This document shows positions 44,955-59,190 of a stretch of 64,000 nucleotides of DNA, piece by piece; position 1 is the stretch's first letter; each line of letters begins with the position of its first letter. A program made the translations under genes and the position numbers. The notes beneath the pieces are model-generated. The model was not told the origin of the DNA. It ran no database searches and saw nothing but the letters and a program-made list of their open reading frames with translations. Origin of the DNA: Melastoma dodecandrum (taxonomy: Eukaryota; Streptophyta; Magnoliopsida; Myrtales; Melastomataceae); assembly GCA_029817715.1 (NCBI GenBank), contig JARUPY010000606.1, forward strand, positions 4,650,001 to 4,714,000, written 5' to 3'.

Positions 44955-47836
44955 AATCCCGAATACGCCCACACTCCTCGTGCGGTCACCAGATATCCTC
45001 TTTTCCTTTATTCAGCATTGTGCTTGGCCTTTTTACTCCTTTCACATGTGAGGGACGCGACTTGAAGTTCGTACCATTGCAGACTTTGCTCTCTTGATCC
45101 ACTCACAAAATTCACACCCTATAACAGCGCAAACTCCAGACATTACAAAAGCAAATCACTTCGGCAAGGTGCAGGAAAAGGTTAAATCCACAAACACAGT
45201 TGAAAAGAGACAAAAACTAAACAGCTACTTCCAGGCTCTTAAACGGGTCAATAACCAAAAGTCAAGTCCAAACTAGTCCCACATTATCAATTCCAAGCTC
45301 AATTTTGCAAAATCACGTGGATGCAGTCACCATGAAAGCCTAAACAAGAGCATGACAGTGGACGACGACTAAGAAAGACGCACACAATTAGTAGAAATTG
45401 GAAGCTTCAGCTGGGAGTGTAAGCGTGTACCTCCACGTAACCAAGGCAGTCTCTCCTTACATGCTGCCGCTGCTTTCCCGATGATCCGGCCGAGCCAGCG
45501 GTAGCGGTGAACGCCGTCGAGATCCCCCGGGCGGGGGAGCGGAGGCGCGTGAGCGAGTGAGGGGTAGGAATCTAGGGTTTTGTATTTTGTTTTCCTTTTT
45601 GCTTGATTTGTTGTCCCGACTGATTTTCACACGCGCGCGCGCAAAGAGATGCGTGGGAGGCCTTTCTTTGGGAGTTTTGTTCCAACGGGTTATCAAATTA
45701 TTTCGCCAATTAATCTTTTAAATTTAAAAATTCCTTAATTAGTGACGAAATTGGCAAGCCACATCAATTACGAAGAAAGTCCAAGGCCGACTTCATGTCA
45801 TCCGTCTCTTTCGCATGAAATTACCCTTTGTAAGATCGATTTTTGAGTACTTAAATAAAAAATCGTCTATGAGAAAGTCGATCTTACAAAGACCGACTTT
45901 CTTAATAACCGAAGTCGGCGTTTGTAAGGCCGATTTTACCAGGTTAGTTAAGTGATTTTCAAACTCATGAGGTTATTTGGTGAAATAATTTAGGAACTAA
46001 TGTCATATTAGAACAGTCGCGATTTCAAAATAACAGTTCGTTATAAAAATATTTTATAAAATAAATAATTTATTAAATAATTCATTAAAATTCGAAATTC
46101 GATTTTAGGAATGAGTTCATTTCTTAAAAAAATTCAGTGAGTTTCGCTATGAAAAATGTTAAACTCTGAACTCGCCTTTGAAAATTTAAGAATTTAGACG
46201 TTTTTACTGAGTTCTTAATGTCGTGTTTGGTTATGGGGACACAATCTATTGTCATTTTCGAGTTTTACTTTTAAAATGAACCTTCCTTATTATCAGAACC
46301 CAGACAAAGAGGGATACAGAACTATCCGAGCAGACAGATATTGAGGATTGTATGAATTTGTACATAGTTAAAAAAATAAACTTTCAAGAAGCTTGTAATT
46401 TAGAAAATTCTCAATTTACTATCTTATATGGTTTTTTGATTTTAATACAACATTCAATCAATCAGCATAAACACTATCATAAGTTATTCGAAATCACGAC
46501 TTCACTTAATTATCGCGATTTAAAATTGCGATATAAAAAAATATAAAAAATAAATAAATATTAAAATAGCAGACAATTAAAAAATTCGCAATTTGAAATC
46601 GCGATTTTATGTTTACTTATAAATATTTTTTATTGATAAAGTGTATGACCATATTTAGTCAATTTTTTTTCTAAACCAAAGGTAAATTCATATAAACCTC
46701 AACAGATCTTTGGTCCAAAGTAGATCACGGTGGTGCAGGAAGCAATGCCAGCTGAGTTTGGCATCAATCAAGCCATAACCAAACGAAAGGATGCATCTCA
46801 ATGTAGACATCGACCAGTTTTACATTCGAGGAATTCAAAAAGACAGGCGGGAAGTCGAAGCAAATCTTCACCTCTTCTGCTGCCCTACACAAGACAACAT
46901 ACTGTGCAGCTAATCGAAGATCTACAAATCTTGCATTCCCGAAGACAAGCAACAAGAATTTCTATTCCCAGCATGCAAAATGGATAGGGCAAAAGTTTCC
47001 TATACGTGGCATCAGAAATGAAAGTTCACAAGATGATGCTTGTGCAGACAGTACCAACATGTATATACATAAACTAAGTAAAATAAATGAAAATGGCAAC
47101 ACAGGAGTGAATAGTTAAGCAGAAGCATAAAGGAAAACTATCGAGCCTCTAATCAAATATCAATGCAGAGTATTCGATAACAATCAAGGTGAATGGATTG
47201 GTGGAGTTTCACCGAGATAGATATGAGACCAGCACACCCAAGTCCTACACCATTCATGAATCCGAATGCTGGTAACAATTGTCCCCAGACAACCAACCAT
47301 CAACCTCTGAATTGAGTTTCTGAGTTTCCCATTTTACAAACCAGATAATTTCTATGGAATACCAATGTGAACATCTTGACATGGCGTCTTAAACTAAACT
47401 ATAAGACCGCGTAAGAGGGAGGAGGGATACAACAAGAATCGATGAGCAAGTGGGGAGCTCAGGGAACATTTCATACATAGGCTCAACAACAATTAGCTTT
47501 ATATGTACAACAAACCTCAGGAACAGCGCCCTGTAGTTCTCATGCCTAGAACGAAGAGACTAAAATCTAGAGGTTAGCAGCCGAATCAGGCTTCATACCT
47601 CACTGGAACGGGCCGCGTACAGAAACTCACCTCCTATTTGTAAAATTGGAACCTGCACCAAATAATTACCACCTTCGAGAGCCCACAGCCAGTCATCTGA
47701 AGTAAGACAGAACTCCAGGAAGCCATGGAAAACGAAGAATACATTGACAGAGCACGGTCCACTTGGATCACATGAATAGAGGAGTGGCTAGAGCATTCCA
47801 ATTCCAAATCAAACCCAAGAATGACTTCAGTCTAAC
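44955..47836. promoter_or_regulatory. BAM7 upstream region and MED12 3' flank
   Basis: BAM7 probably has a non-coding first exon at about 45430-45600: the minus strand is GC-rich and ends in GTGGAG|GTACACGC, a good donor, with an intron to about 44960. This leader contains ATGs, including an open frame at 45696-45457. 45700-46700 is AT-rich with paired inverted repeats. 46700-47836 contains the MED12 3' UTR and otherwise nothing I recognise. Confidence 0.4.
45826..45902. repeat. Overlapping, mutually exclusive hairpins
   Basis: CTTTGTAAGATCGA (45826-45839) is perfectly complementary to TCGATCTTACAAAG (45878-45891). The second arm overlaps another potential hairpin, AGAAAGTCG (45872-45880) with CGACTTTCT (45894-45902). 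It lies in AT-rich spacer upstream of BAM7. Confidence 0.7.
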
Positions 47837-50800
47837 TCAGGTATCATCATCCACTGAGCCGACATAAACAAGATCTGTTCGTCTCACCCTCAAAGCCCCC
47901 TTCAACCAATAAGAGGCTCGAAGGTTTGAGCTGTCACCACTGCTAATCACGGAACTGCTGCCCGAAGATGGGGCTGATCCACCACCATCTTCCAACAGAG
48001 TCCAAGCATCAACTTCAGGATAAGAGTCCGGCTGCACTGGCGGTGTTGGCTTGGATTTTCCTGACAAACTAGGGGACATACGTGAATTGGTGATAGAGTT
48101 CTTCTGATAAGGATTTCCAGTTGGACCTGTACTTGAGATGCTTGATTGCATCAAAGATACAGCTGCGGCTGGAACGGATGGCAGCTGGCAGGAGACAATA
48201 CATCGAATGGAAGGGAGATAAACTGGCATTGCAGCCTGGATTCGCCACCTTACCTTGTCAGGTAGTTGCATATTCTCCAATTCATTCTGCACCCAGTGAA
48301 AATTGGTAAGATTTAACTGGTTTTCAAGTAGCTCCACTGTATTATCATTTATTGCAGGAAAATTAAAGAATATAAGCTAATACAGATAGGTGGATGAAAG
48401 ATTAAACCTGCAAGTTTTCAGCAGCATCCTTGTCAATTTCAGGGAAATCCTTGACATTTTCATGGTCCATCCTCATTGTGGGTCTTGATTTGAGCCAAGT
48501 AGGGGGGTAACTGCTCAGTAACCCATGCAGCACTGACAGTAACCAGTCAAATAGGCTCTCACCAAACAAACATGGACTAGCATGACTAGAGGGTTCCACA
48601 CGTAATTCACCATCCCTCTTCGATGAATAAGTCTGCACATGACAGAAGGCCCCACCAGCATCATCGTAGATTAATTGATTACCCAAGAGACGGAGAATTA
48701 CAGATGCAAGCATGTGCCTCAGATTTCGTCCCATGGGCTCCCTGTCAACAAGACTATTGGAATCAGTCGCAGATGCAAATGACATCTCTAATAAGAACCA
48801 CAAAATTGTACTCCCAGAACCAGTAAAACTTAAAAATCATAACATGCTACACCTCGGACAGAAATGAAGACAAGTAGTGTGCTCAATATCATAAATCGGC
48901 ACAGCAATAATCATAGAGAGGCAAACACATCCCTGAAATTAACACCATCAGACTTGAAATTTTGCAATTCCATGGGATGGAATTACCTGTCTGCACAGAT
49001 GACTGGAAGCAATCTTAAGAGAAAATGCAACCGCAGTGATATGGAGCCTCGAAATGCTGCCGCTGAAGGAGGCATAGAATCTGCAGCAGTGGCAGCTGCA
49101 GCCGCAGTAGCTTGCCTTCTGGCTAAACCAGGACTGCCACCTCTCATGCCTTTCCGATTGTTAGTCTTGCCTGCAGAACCTTCACTTCCAGAAGGAACAG
49201 TCCCAGCACTTTTACTGGTCCCATGTGTAACAGCATTTATTTGTTGCTCAATAGCATTTAACTGCTTAATCAAATCACTAGCAAAAGTTTTTTGTGATTC
49301 ATCAGAGCTTCGGTTAATGCAAGGTACAACCAGTTCAATCAGAGCTTTCTCTGTCGCATGCTGTTGGCTACTGCTTTCCATGCCAGCAGATTTTACTTTG
49401 CGATGCCTCCTGGAGTCGGCACCCTCTTCTAAAACTTCTCCTTCCTCAAGGGAACCCATCTCATGTTTCTTCTTGTCCGAAATGTTCACATGGGTATCAC
49501 GACCAGGGATAGACCACCCCCAGTTTTTCCAGTACTGCAACTTTGTTGAAAGACCCTTGTGTTCCGCAATATTGATCAGACGTTGCCTAATAGTCTTCCT
49601 TCCCAATAGGACATCTTGACCCTCTAGAAACCATTTAGTCAGTAACAACATAGAATCATCCGACGATCGCCCAAAAAGATGAAGGACCTCGGCGAAGAGA
49701 GGTGCAGCATCTGGTCTTGTAAGTAACCTAGTCAAAATAATCTCTATGAAATATTTCTCATTCTCGGAAACAGCATCTCTCTCAGTTCCAGGTCCGAGCG
49801 TGCGTAGTGCATCTCCGAGAGACATGTCAGGGTTCTCAAGTTTGTCTACAAAAGCCTGTTCATTTAAAAGAAGTCTGAACTCCAGCCACTGCCAATGAAA
49901 TTTGGCAGGCTGAAGTGTGTTCAAAACATGAACTAGTCTGTCCAAGAGCTTGGTCCCATCTTCAACATTCTTGTCTTTGGACTCGCCCTGTCCCGAACCC
50001 CGGTTCCTATCATCTTGTGTGAAAGAAGAAGGCAATCTACAATCAATAATAGCATTCAGAAAAAGTCTAGCCCGGAGAGGGACAAAAGCCCTTGATTTTG
50101 AACGCATGTTGGATCCATTCATCTCTAACATGGATGCAAACTCCAAATCAGTTGTATCTGCAGCAATCAGATCATATAATCCCAGGCAGTCTCTCAGGCA
50201 AGCATTCCTGAAAGGAAGATGTTTCACCGCATCACCTATGGCAACAATCAAGGACTGATACAACTGATGGATATCTTCACGGCTAGTGAGATTAGAATTC
50301 ATAATGATGGGCCTCCATATAAGGAATGCAAATATACAGTAAGCTGGAGGAAAGACCAAGGTAAGAGGGAGAGTCTGTTGCATCCTCGAAAGAGCAATCA
50401 TCGATGGTTCACCCAGAAGTTCTACTATCAGCCCATCACACAAAGTCTTGCAGTTTCCTAGCAGTAATCTAAAAAAGTGAACACTTATTTCAAGTGAAAT
50501 TTCTGCCTTGAATGCGGGTGATCTAATGTTACCATTTGATGTTGACCTCGTGCTCTTTAGAAACTGAACTACATCCAAGCCTTCTTTCAATCTGAAGACA
50601 GAAATCATTCTCTCCAAGCTAGTAATACCCTGAGTAATTGCACCAATTAGCAGAGCAGATACAGAAGCAGCAACTTTGGTCGCTCTAACTACTGCACTGT
50701 ATGTGCCAGGACTAGATTCATGAGATTCAGGGGAGAACTGATACTGGTTTCTAGCTGACTTACTAGGACCAGAAGCTCCAGCAAGGGCCGACGCAGATTC

Positions 50801-53800
50801 TGTTGCCAAAGCAATCTCAAAAACCCTGCTCTGACGATCACCAAGAGCTTCTCTAAGGAGGCACAGGCAGGACACATGGAGGCGCAAAATCTGCCTGGCA
50901 ATGATAAGAGCACTTGAGGATAGCGGAAGACTAGTTTGGACACTTGGAGCAGTTAATTCTGGTATTTTGGCAAGGGTTGGGCCCACACTACCAACTATAG
51001 CAGAAACAGCAGAGGCCACCAGAGATGGGTCACCTTCTTGTGCAGCACCTCCAGTTTGTTTCATGCACTCCATGATTCCCAGAACAATCTGTTCAGCAGC
51101 CTGATAACCATCATCTGCTTTTTCTGTAGAGGGAATTTTCAAGGTGCTTGTAGCAAGTAGCTTCTTCTCCTTTCCAGAAAATAACTGAACCACCTCCTCA
51201 ACACGCCTTTGCACAACCTCCCTCATGCTCATGCCCACTCTGGACAACCTACCACTTGCGATCTTCTGGCGCAAAAAATCATCAAGATCTTCCACCCCAG
51301 TCGGTACTCCAAGGGGAAACCCAAACTCCCCATCAGGTGACCTCCCAGATTCAAGTTCGGACAATATCCTCTTATCACCATTCGCCTTGGCACGCTTTCG
51401 CCATTCCACAACACTTGTCACGTTACCATATTTCTTTAGCAGATATCGAGCATAAGCTAATGCAAATGAACTTGTCACTCTATTGTTAGAAGTTATGACA
51501 GCTGTAGCCCTATCCGACAAGGCAGATAGTGCAAGTGGAATCAGATCAGCTGCAATGAGAGTGTTTTCATACCTGCAGAAACTTTGTGAACTATAAGTAT
51601 ATTGAAGTGAAAGTTTAAAAATGGAATGGAAATCCATTGGCACTCTAAAACAGTAACAAATAACGAGGCAAACTTTCAGAAAATATTACAAAGTGGAAAT
51701 ATGCTTAATTTAAAAACGTTGCAGAACAGATTACACCAAAAGTTGATAACAATTCATAGTAAAAATGCTTATGCTTAAACACAAAGTATAAGAAAGAAGT
51801 GTCGTAAAGTCAAACCTTCTGAGAGACGATACGAGAAATGCTTCCCCTATTTGACAAACATGACTCTCCGAATGCCTTTGCAGCATTGTCATACTCCTTC
51901 CAGTATGGATTGCTGCATTGGGTCGAAGATTCTTAGGTAACAACCAAAGTAGGAGCTTAACCGCTGAAATTAAATCTTCAGAAGTATCCAGCAAGTATAA
52001 TACATTGGATAGTTCTTCCTCTCCCAGTTTCCATCTGGATGAAAGTCGATCATCAATAGGTGTGAAGTTCCTATTCAGCTGACTGACCTTAACTGATGTT
52101 TTCTCGGCCTCGTCAATGCAGTTTCTAACCATATTAACCAACCATAAGCAGACACCCCTCCTCTTTGACAGACGTAACTGCTTCAATGCTTTTCCTATTA
52201 ACACAACATCAGCAGATTTTTCAGGTCCAATCCAGTCAAATGATTTTGGGGCATCGCCCTCAATGATATTAGGGCCATGATGGGGACAATTTGTTCTATT
52301 ATCACACACATGACTAGTAGATGCTCCTTGGCTATCTTCAATTCTAGAAGCCGCCAACTCTGCAAGACTTTGAGTCTGACGTACAACCTTCAGCTTGGCC
52401 CAAGATGCTTGCTTTGAGAACTTTAGCAGAGGATCAACTCTCAGAGTTTCTGAGGATTTAAACCCTTTTCTGACCCACCAAATATCTTCATCATCGGATA
52501 GAGGGGAATGAACCTGAACATCACTATTTTCATCGGACAACTTCTGCTTTTTAACTCTTCTGCACTCCTCGCAACCAGAATTGCCTTCAGTGAACTCCAC
52601 CCTATTATCCATGGACCCATAAGGCCTCTTTGTACTGCCTTCAGACTCATCAGTTCCCGTGGTCACTGAGGAATCCAAGCTGGGAAATTGCATGAGATCT
52701 ATTATTAAAGACTTCAATTCCTCCATGTTGGCGGTGATTTTGTGACTTTTTCGGGGAGGTGGAGCCTCTAAAGCTTTGGAATCATCAACTGAAGGCAATG
52801 ATCCGGCACTTCCACCGAGCCGCTTCCTTTTAGAACCCAAAGCCTTCATATCATTCGTATTCTTATCTTCAATGTTTACGAGACCTTGAAGAAGAAGCCG
52901 TCTCTCATTGGAATAAACACGCAAGGCTTCCAAAAGTCGTCTCCCTTCAGCAATTTTTGCTTGTTTCAGTGCATCCCGAACCAATAGGCCAGATAGCTGC
53001 TTCAGCACATAATAATGGCGCATACGCTTCTCTAAATTTAATTGATTGGATTTTAAATCCACAATTCCACTGATCAGTAGCTGTCTAACATATGCCAGTG
53101 GGTTAAACAACCCACACTGCGTCAGTTCGACGATAAGCAGGAGGAGATCCTCATGGCCATCTCCCTTGGTTCTCTCATGCTGATCAATCCAACAGACAAG
53201 TACATCATGTATGGAGCTGGGGCTTTCAAAAATATCATGGACATTCACTTTTTTCCTTGGTTCATCATCAAAACTAATCACAGGGTCGAGAACATTTGCC
53301 ACAGAACCCCTGCCAATACTGTTATCGTCTTGGCTTACAACTCGTTCACTAGCAAAACCACCGGCACCAATATTCTTGGCATGCAGACGGCCTTCCAAAT
53401 CACTCTTTAGCTTCAAAATCCAGACTGCTACATGTACCCGAGAGTAATCTTTTTTACCAGTGTACTTCACATCAGCCAGGACAGTAGTTCGAGAATTTCT
53501 ATAGTCACAGGTAGCCCACTCACACAAAAAAAATACAGAGTAGACAACTGACAACTTTAAACCTCCCATCCACCTCAAAGATGATCTCAAACACGAACTA
53601 ACTTCTGCAAGCCACCTCGAATCAAAAGCCCCTTCACAGAAATCTTCAAAAAGAAATCTGTGTGCCTCCCTCAAGTCTCCGCTCACCAGACAACTGTCCA
53701 GTGCTTGAACAGCTTGGGCATAACCCCCAGAGAGGCTACCGGGACTAACTGTATGTGTTAGTTTATCTGAAAGCTTTTGAATAGATGAAACTAAGTTTTC

Positions 53801-56800
53801 AAAAGACAATGAATGATAAAGTCCATCAAAAGCCTTCCTCTTAAACAAGCTGGCAACTTCAAGGGAGCCCACGTCAATCCTAACTACATCTTCAGATGCC
53901 TTGGAGACAAAACTGCCATCACTTCCTTGATAAAGGACACAGGAGGGCAGTGGGAAGCAGTCAAGCCCAACAAAGGTATTTGGTATAGCAAGTATTAAAT
54001 ATCTGAGCATTTCAACCACTGCTGAGCATGTGTATGCCCTCCGTGAATTATCAACCAAATCAGATCCACCTGGGGAGGGTTCCCGGATAAATCTAACAGC
54101 AACATTAGCAATAGATCGCACATAAGTTTGAGAAGAAATGACAGATTCAATGACGCCATATAGTATAGGGAGAAGCAGCTGCAAAATCTCAAGCAGCTCT
54201 TTATCCTGAGGAACATAAAAGAACTCTTAGGCGAGGAGCAAGCAATTTCAATGATGAAAATATGAGAAAGATAACAAAGAAATGCTGCAAACAATTATGA
54301 CACAAAACTGCACCAGAAGGTTTAACAACGACACATCTTCTTTTACTGTAACTATTAAATTAAGTGTTCCTAACCCACTTATTCCTTTTGAAAAAAAAAA
54401 AGACTAAATCAACAGTCAAGCCACCAAATTCCGAGTACTAAGTAACCATGCATTTGAAAAACTCTTAACATTTACAAAAACAAAACAGAAGAGAAACATT
54501 AATTTTCTCTGGTCAAAGACAATAATGGTTATGATAAATGATAACAATGACACTAATAGTGCAGTGCCAATCACTGACAAACAAACCAAAAAGAGCAGGA
54601 GATAATATAGCATGTCCCAATATACTAAAGAAAAAAATGAAAATCTTGGGCGTCTTGAGAGTTTAAACTTGCAAAAAAAATTAAAATTGAACCTGCAATT
54701 GAGTCAAAACCCAATCAATTACTGGAGTAGGAAGAAGTAGTCCTTCAGAATGGTGCCACTGGATGAGCCTCACCATATACCACCACTTAAAATGCAAGGA
54801 AGGTTCCTCTCCATCTATTGGAGAAGTTACCCCTTCCATCTTCCCTGTTAAATGACCTCCATAAAGCATTTGGGGTGACTGATCTTTGTGAAGAGAAGTG
54901 GAAAGATAATTATTTTTGACAAATTCATCCAAGAGGTACTGCATGTAATCAATGACATCCTTTGTCCAAACTTCTGCTCGCGATAACTGGTTTTTATCAG
55001 GTGTCGAGGCAATGCTAGTAGAACTAAGCCGAACCTGAATTTGTTGATCCACTGTCAGTTAATCAAAAAACAAAAAGAAATAGTTGAAATTAACTTTACC
55101 TGATTCTGTATACCTGATTAAGGTAGGTGATTTTTACAAACCAAGTAGCTCTGAGCAATGGTACATTGTTCTTTATGAGTATTTCGAGAAGGGGTCTTTT
55201 CCGATAACCATGAGGTACTTGGTCCGCCAATGAACGCAATCTTTTATGAGGTTGTGACAAAGCCTGCATTAAAAACATAATCACGACGTTCGATAAAGAA
55301 AACTGTACACACAGTTAAAGGTGCCATTGAACAACTAACACTGCTGATCACATTAAGCGGGATATTGAATAATATTTTTGGGGGGTATCCAGGTGAGTAA
55401 CTTGCAAGGAAAGTATAATGCAGCTATCAACTAGTGCTGATGATAACAATGTTTTACGCGCAAAAGATGGTCATATAGACACAAGCAATACTATTACAAC
55501 TCCATCGATGTTACCCGTGCATATATACAGTTTATAAAATAAAAACTAGCAAAGTTTTGAGAGGAGTGCAGTTAAAGATCATATGTATATCAGCCATATA
55601 AATTTTACATCCTGGTAATTCAAGTAATGCAATTTATTCAAGATAATGAGGCTTTTACAGGAAAGCAAGAGTATAATCACCCTACCTCAACCCATCTCCT
55701 CCTAAAGTCTTCACTACATGATTTTTGCTCAGGAAAAGCTGGCTTACTCAACAATGAGCCCGCCAAAGGCACACCATAGACTTGACCTGCCTGTCATAAA
55801 TATGATGAAAAACTGAAAAATGAAAACAGGAATACCAATCTTTACCTAAATAGGAACAACAGAACAGACATCAATGATTGCAAAGGAACGAAGTCACGCT
55901 AGCAGAAAATCAAAGATAAAAGCTCGCCATAAATGCTAAACATACTCATTTGACCAGGAATAAGATTGTCTTACCTTCCGCTTCTGAGCTCGAGACTCAT
56001 TGATGGCCCTAAAGCGTTTCCGTATAGCCTAAAGAAAGAAAACAGAATATCATATGAAGCAGCAACAATCAATGCATCAAATGAGAAAAAGAAAAAATGC
56101 AGTGGCACCTCTTTGCACTTTAAAACAACAGGCTTCGTGAAGACATGAATTTGACTTAATGTGCTTTCCCTGGCTTCCTGAAATGGAGCACGGAACAATC
56201 TTAAAGTCACATGATCTCTGAAGCCAATAAATTGTAATTTACAAATTACTACAAAATACTGCAACAAAATGTCGGTTAAGCTGACTGGAGAAGTGAACAA
56301 CTGTACAGACACCCATCTTTAAAGTTCTTTGACCATGACTATAATTACTAATGGAAATCAGTTCAAACAAACCCATCTCTATCCTAGAAAGATGGAAGTT
56401 TAAACAATAAGCACAGAAAGCAAGTAAATGCTAAACCTCCTATTTCTCAACATCGGTTCCTGAGTGGCATTTTAATAGGCAGCAAACAATCAATAAATTT
56501 ACCTCAAGCCCTTCGACTGTCTCCTTGTAACCAGATTGGACGTACTCTCTATTGAGAGTCTCCTCAGGGCAGTCTAAAGTATGAGGATGGTAATCTGGTG
56601 GACCAAGTCTGATGAAATAAGATGGTTGCTCAAGTCAGTCCAAAAATTAGATGGTAAATATAACTAGATGTTGAAAAAAGAAATAATAATGAGAGAAGAA
56701 TTAATGAGTGCACATGTAAAAAAACCTTTCATATTTATGTAACCGGAGTTCAGAACATCAATTTTGGAGAAAAGGAAAACAACTTCTAACAAGTCAAAGT

Positions 56801-57589
56801 TCCAACCATTAAAAAGTTCAGTAGAAAAGAAATGCATGTCATAAGAACAAGCTTACTCGGTCTAGTGTAACTATAGATTACCGTGAGTTTAAGGGTTCTT
56901 TTTCACACTTCAATCTGTATGGTACTAGTTGATATTGCCGCCTGAAAAATAGGTAGCATGTTAAGTCTCGAGAAACAACAAAATTAATATCTCTATGCAC
57001 GACATGTGGGGGCATCAGCAACCAAAACCTTGATCAAATTACATCACAATCCTGCCATAGTAATCTCTGCAAAGAAAAGAAAGAGGTATACCTTCGAGCT
57101 ATAATTACATCAGGATCAGGAAAAAAGGGATCATACAGAGGGCATCACATTTTCGATAATATCCTGGAGCAGAACTGGAGGTGCATCTAGGCTTTTGCAC
57201 CTTCAGTATTACCATGGGTCCACAATTAAAGGAATTATCCAAGCTCTCCCACTTCAATCTCTCATATGTTTATTTAGAAACACATCTACGAGTCAGTAGT
57301 CACATCCCACAGACATCCGCAGGGGCACTTCAATTCTTCAAGTCGAGAAAAAAATAATTACAAGGTCCTGCTTAAGATTACTCTTGATGTCCGTTCCAGA
57401 ATATATAACGACATGCCATTAATTATCAATCAAGGAAACAATCCCAAAGTGAAATTTTTACCTAGAATTAACTGAATAATTAGATGGTATGGCGGACGAT
57501 TCAGCACGAGCACTGTCTCTAGCTGATGCTCCACCAAGAACAGTATTATTTACTGCACTGTTGCAGTTTGCAGCATGATACCTTTGCAT
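47837..57589 (-). CDS. MED12: Mediator complex subunit 12 (MED12, CCT/CRP)
   Basis: Twelve coding exons on the minus strand: 57589-57462, 56941-56882, 56608-56503, 56177-56109, 56028-55975, 55790-55686, 55263-55114, 55034-54693, 54205-51816, 51572-48987, 48741-48408, 48286-47837. They give 2,257 aa, close to the roughly 2,235 aa I recall for the Arabidopsis protein. Start MQRYHAANCNSAV. The Med12 domain spans exons 6-7 (EDFRRRWVEALSQPHKRLRSLADQVPHGYRK ... LLRATWFVKITYLNQV, residues about 165-226). Two giant exons encode the helical scaffold. MED12 belongs to the CDK8 kinase module that represses or gates Pol II transcription; in plants it times embryo patterning and flowering. The C-terminus is Ser/Pro-rich (DAWTLLEDG...VYVGSVDDDT). 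All introns are GT-AG and in phase. Confidence 0.94.
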
Positions 57590-59190
57590 GTCTCCCAACA
57601 ATCACCGCATCCTTCCACAAGTATCAGCCTCCGAGCTAGAGAAGTGAAACTGCACTATCAATCCTTCTTCTTCGGTCAACAAAGCCTAAATCAAACAAGA
57701 ATAACTATGATTGTTCCAACTTTCCTTTAAAGTCAAATTAGCCAAGTGAGCCCGAACACTACCACATTTTGCCCTATAGCATCAAACAGACAGAAACACA
57801 TTACCATGCATCCATTCTTTAGAACGTACGAACATTTCAAAACATTCTCAGCCTTCCAAATTGCATGATCCCCACAAATCACCAAAATTGTTTACCTCTG
57901 TCAACTACCCTAAAGAACCGAGAACAACCAATCCCTTCATATCAGACTAAAATGAGCCCAACCAAACACTAACATCTACAACCAATCAAGGAACCAACTA
58001 TAGACCCTAATCAGTCAAATTCGGCGACTTACGCCACCCCACACAGATCCCCAGCTAGTAGAGTACCGCCTGGAATCACATCCCTCAACATAACAACCAC
58101 CCCAAAAGCCCGTAACGACTAATCGAGTAACCAACTGTCTGCCCCGGTCGGTCAAATCAAAGAACTGAAGCAACCCCCCACTTAGGGCTTCCCCCAAGAA
58201 TCACTTCTCCAGCTCAAGGACAACCTCATATCAAGCAACACAAACCAACCCCAAGCACAAAACCCCAGAATCTTATCCCCTCAGCTAAGATCAAACCACA
58301 CCCAGAAAAACTCAAAACCACCAACAACCATTTACGAATCAGGAAACATTTTTTTTTTACCTAACGAGTCAAATCCAGCAAACATAGGCCCCACCGCCCG
58401 ATCCCAACACGGAAATCAACTTAGGGCTCCGCCACAACTCACATCATCGAGCTGAAGCCGAAACCCCCCGAGAAATCCCAGGATTCCGAGCATCGCCTAG
58501 GGTTTCCCGGTGGCAATTCCGAAAATAAAAGAAGGGCAACAGAAGAAACCCCACATCTGGGTGGGAAAAAAGATGAAAAAAAAAACCCAAAACTTACCAC
58601 TTCCTTGGGAGATTAGGAATCAAGAAAGAGAAAAGGCAGTGATTGGAATCTTGCCGAGGTTGAGACAAGGCCGTTGGTTGCTGTAATAACGAATAAGAAG
58701 CAGCAGAAAGTTTCCTCCTTTTTCCTTTATGGGGGGGTTTATTTTGATCTGGGGAAATGATTTTTAACTTTGGTTTTCTTGGTCAATTGATTTGATTCTT
58801 TTATGGAGAAATTAGGGTATTGGATTGGAAGGATGAGATAATAGGGGGTTGATGGCGATGATGATGCCGACCACCTTCTCATGGGATTAAATAAAATCCG
58901 AATCATCTTCCTTCCTGATCCTTCAATTTATCCAAACCTAACTACTCAATTAGCAAAAACTTTCATATCCGGAATCATTCCGAGAATCCATTTTCCCGTG
59001 TTAAAAGACAGACTTTTTGATGATATTCACACGTCCGGATGGAAAGTTCTAAAGTTCTTATTCTCTTAGAGCTGTACATGTTTTCAGAACTTTGAGGATG
59101 ATGTAAGAAGAACAGCCCATGTAAGAAAACTGAGAAAATGAGACCAGCGGACACTGCACTGAACAGCCTCGCAATGTGGTTAGGTTGGGT
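57590..59190. promoter_or_regulatory. MED12 5' UTR/promoter and TRM 3' flank
   Basis: CA-rich on the plus strand (57650-58480), typical of a leader intron and exon read on the minus strand. Good minus-strand donors lie near 58607 (AAGTG|GTAAGT) and 58361 (GTTAG|GTAAAA), suggesting one or more non-coding 5' exons. 58740-59190 includes the promoter and the TRM 3' UTR. The small plus-strand frame at 58881-59069 is not supported. Confidence 0.45.

Noticed and set aside
44745..45065. 106-aa plus-strand frame rich in L, F and H
   Set aside because: Antisense shadow of the acidic, Asp/Glu-rich N-terminus of the BAM7-like protein.
45457..45696. 79-aa minus-strand frame upstream of BAM7
   Set aside because: Probably part of the GC-rich BAM7 leader; no domain. 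Kept only as a possible uORF.
48864..49619. 251-aa plus-strand frame antisense to MED12
   Set aside because: Lies opposite the long MED12 exon 10 and is explained by its codon composition.
58881..59069. 62-aa plus-strand frame between MED12 and TRM
   Set aside because: Short, no motif, and no promoter or splice context; likely chance.
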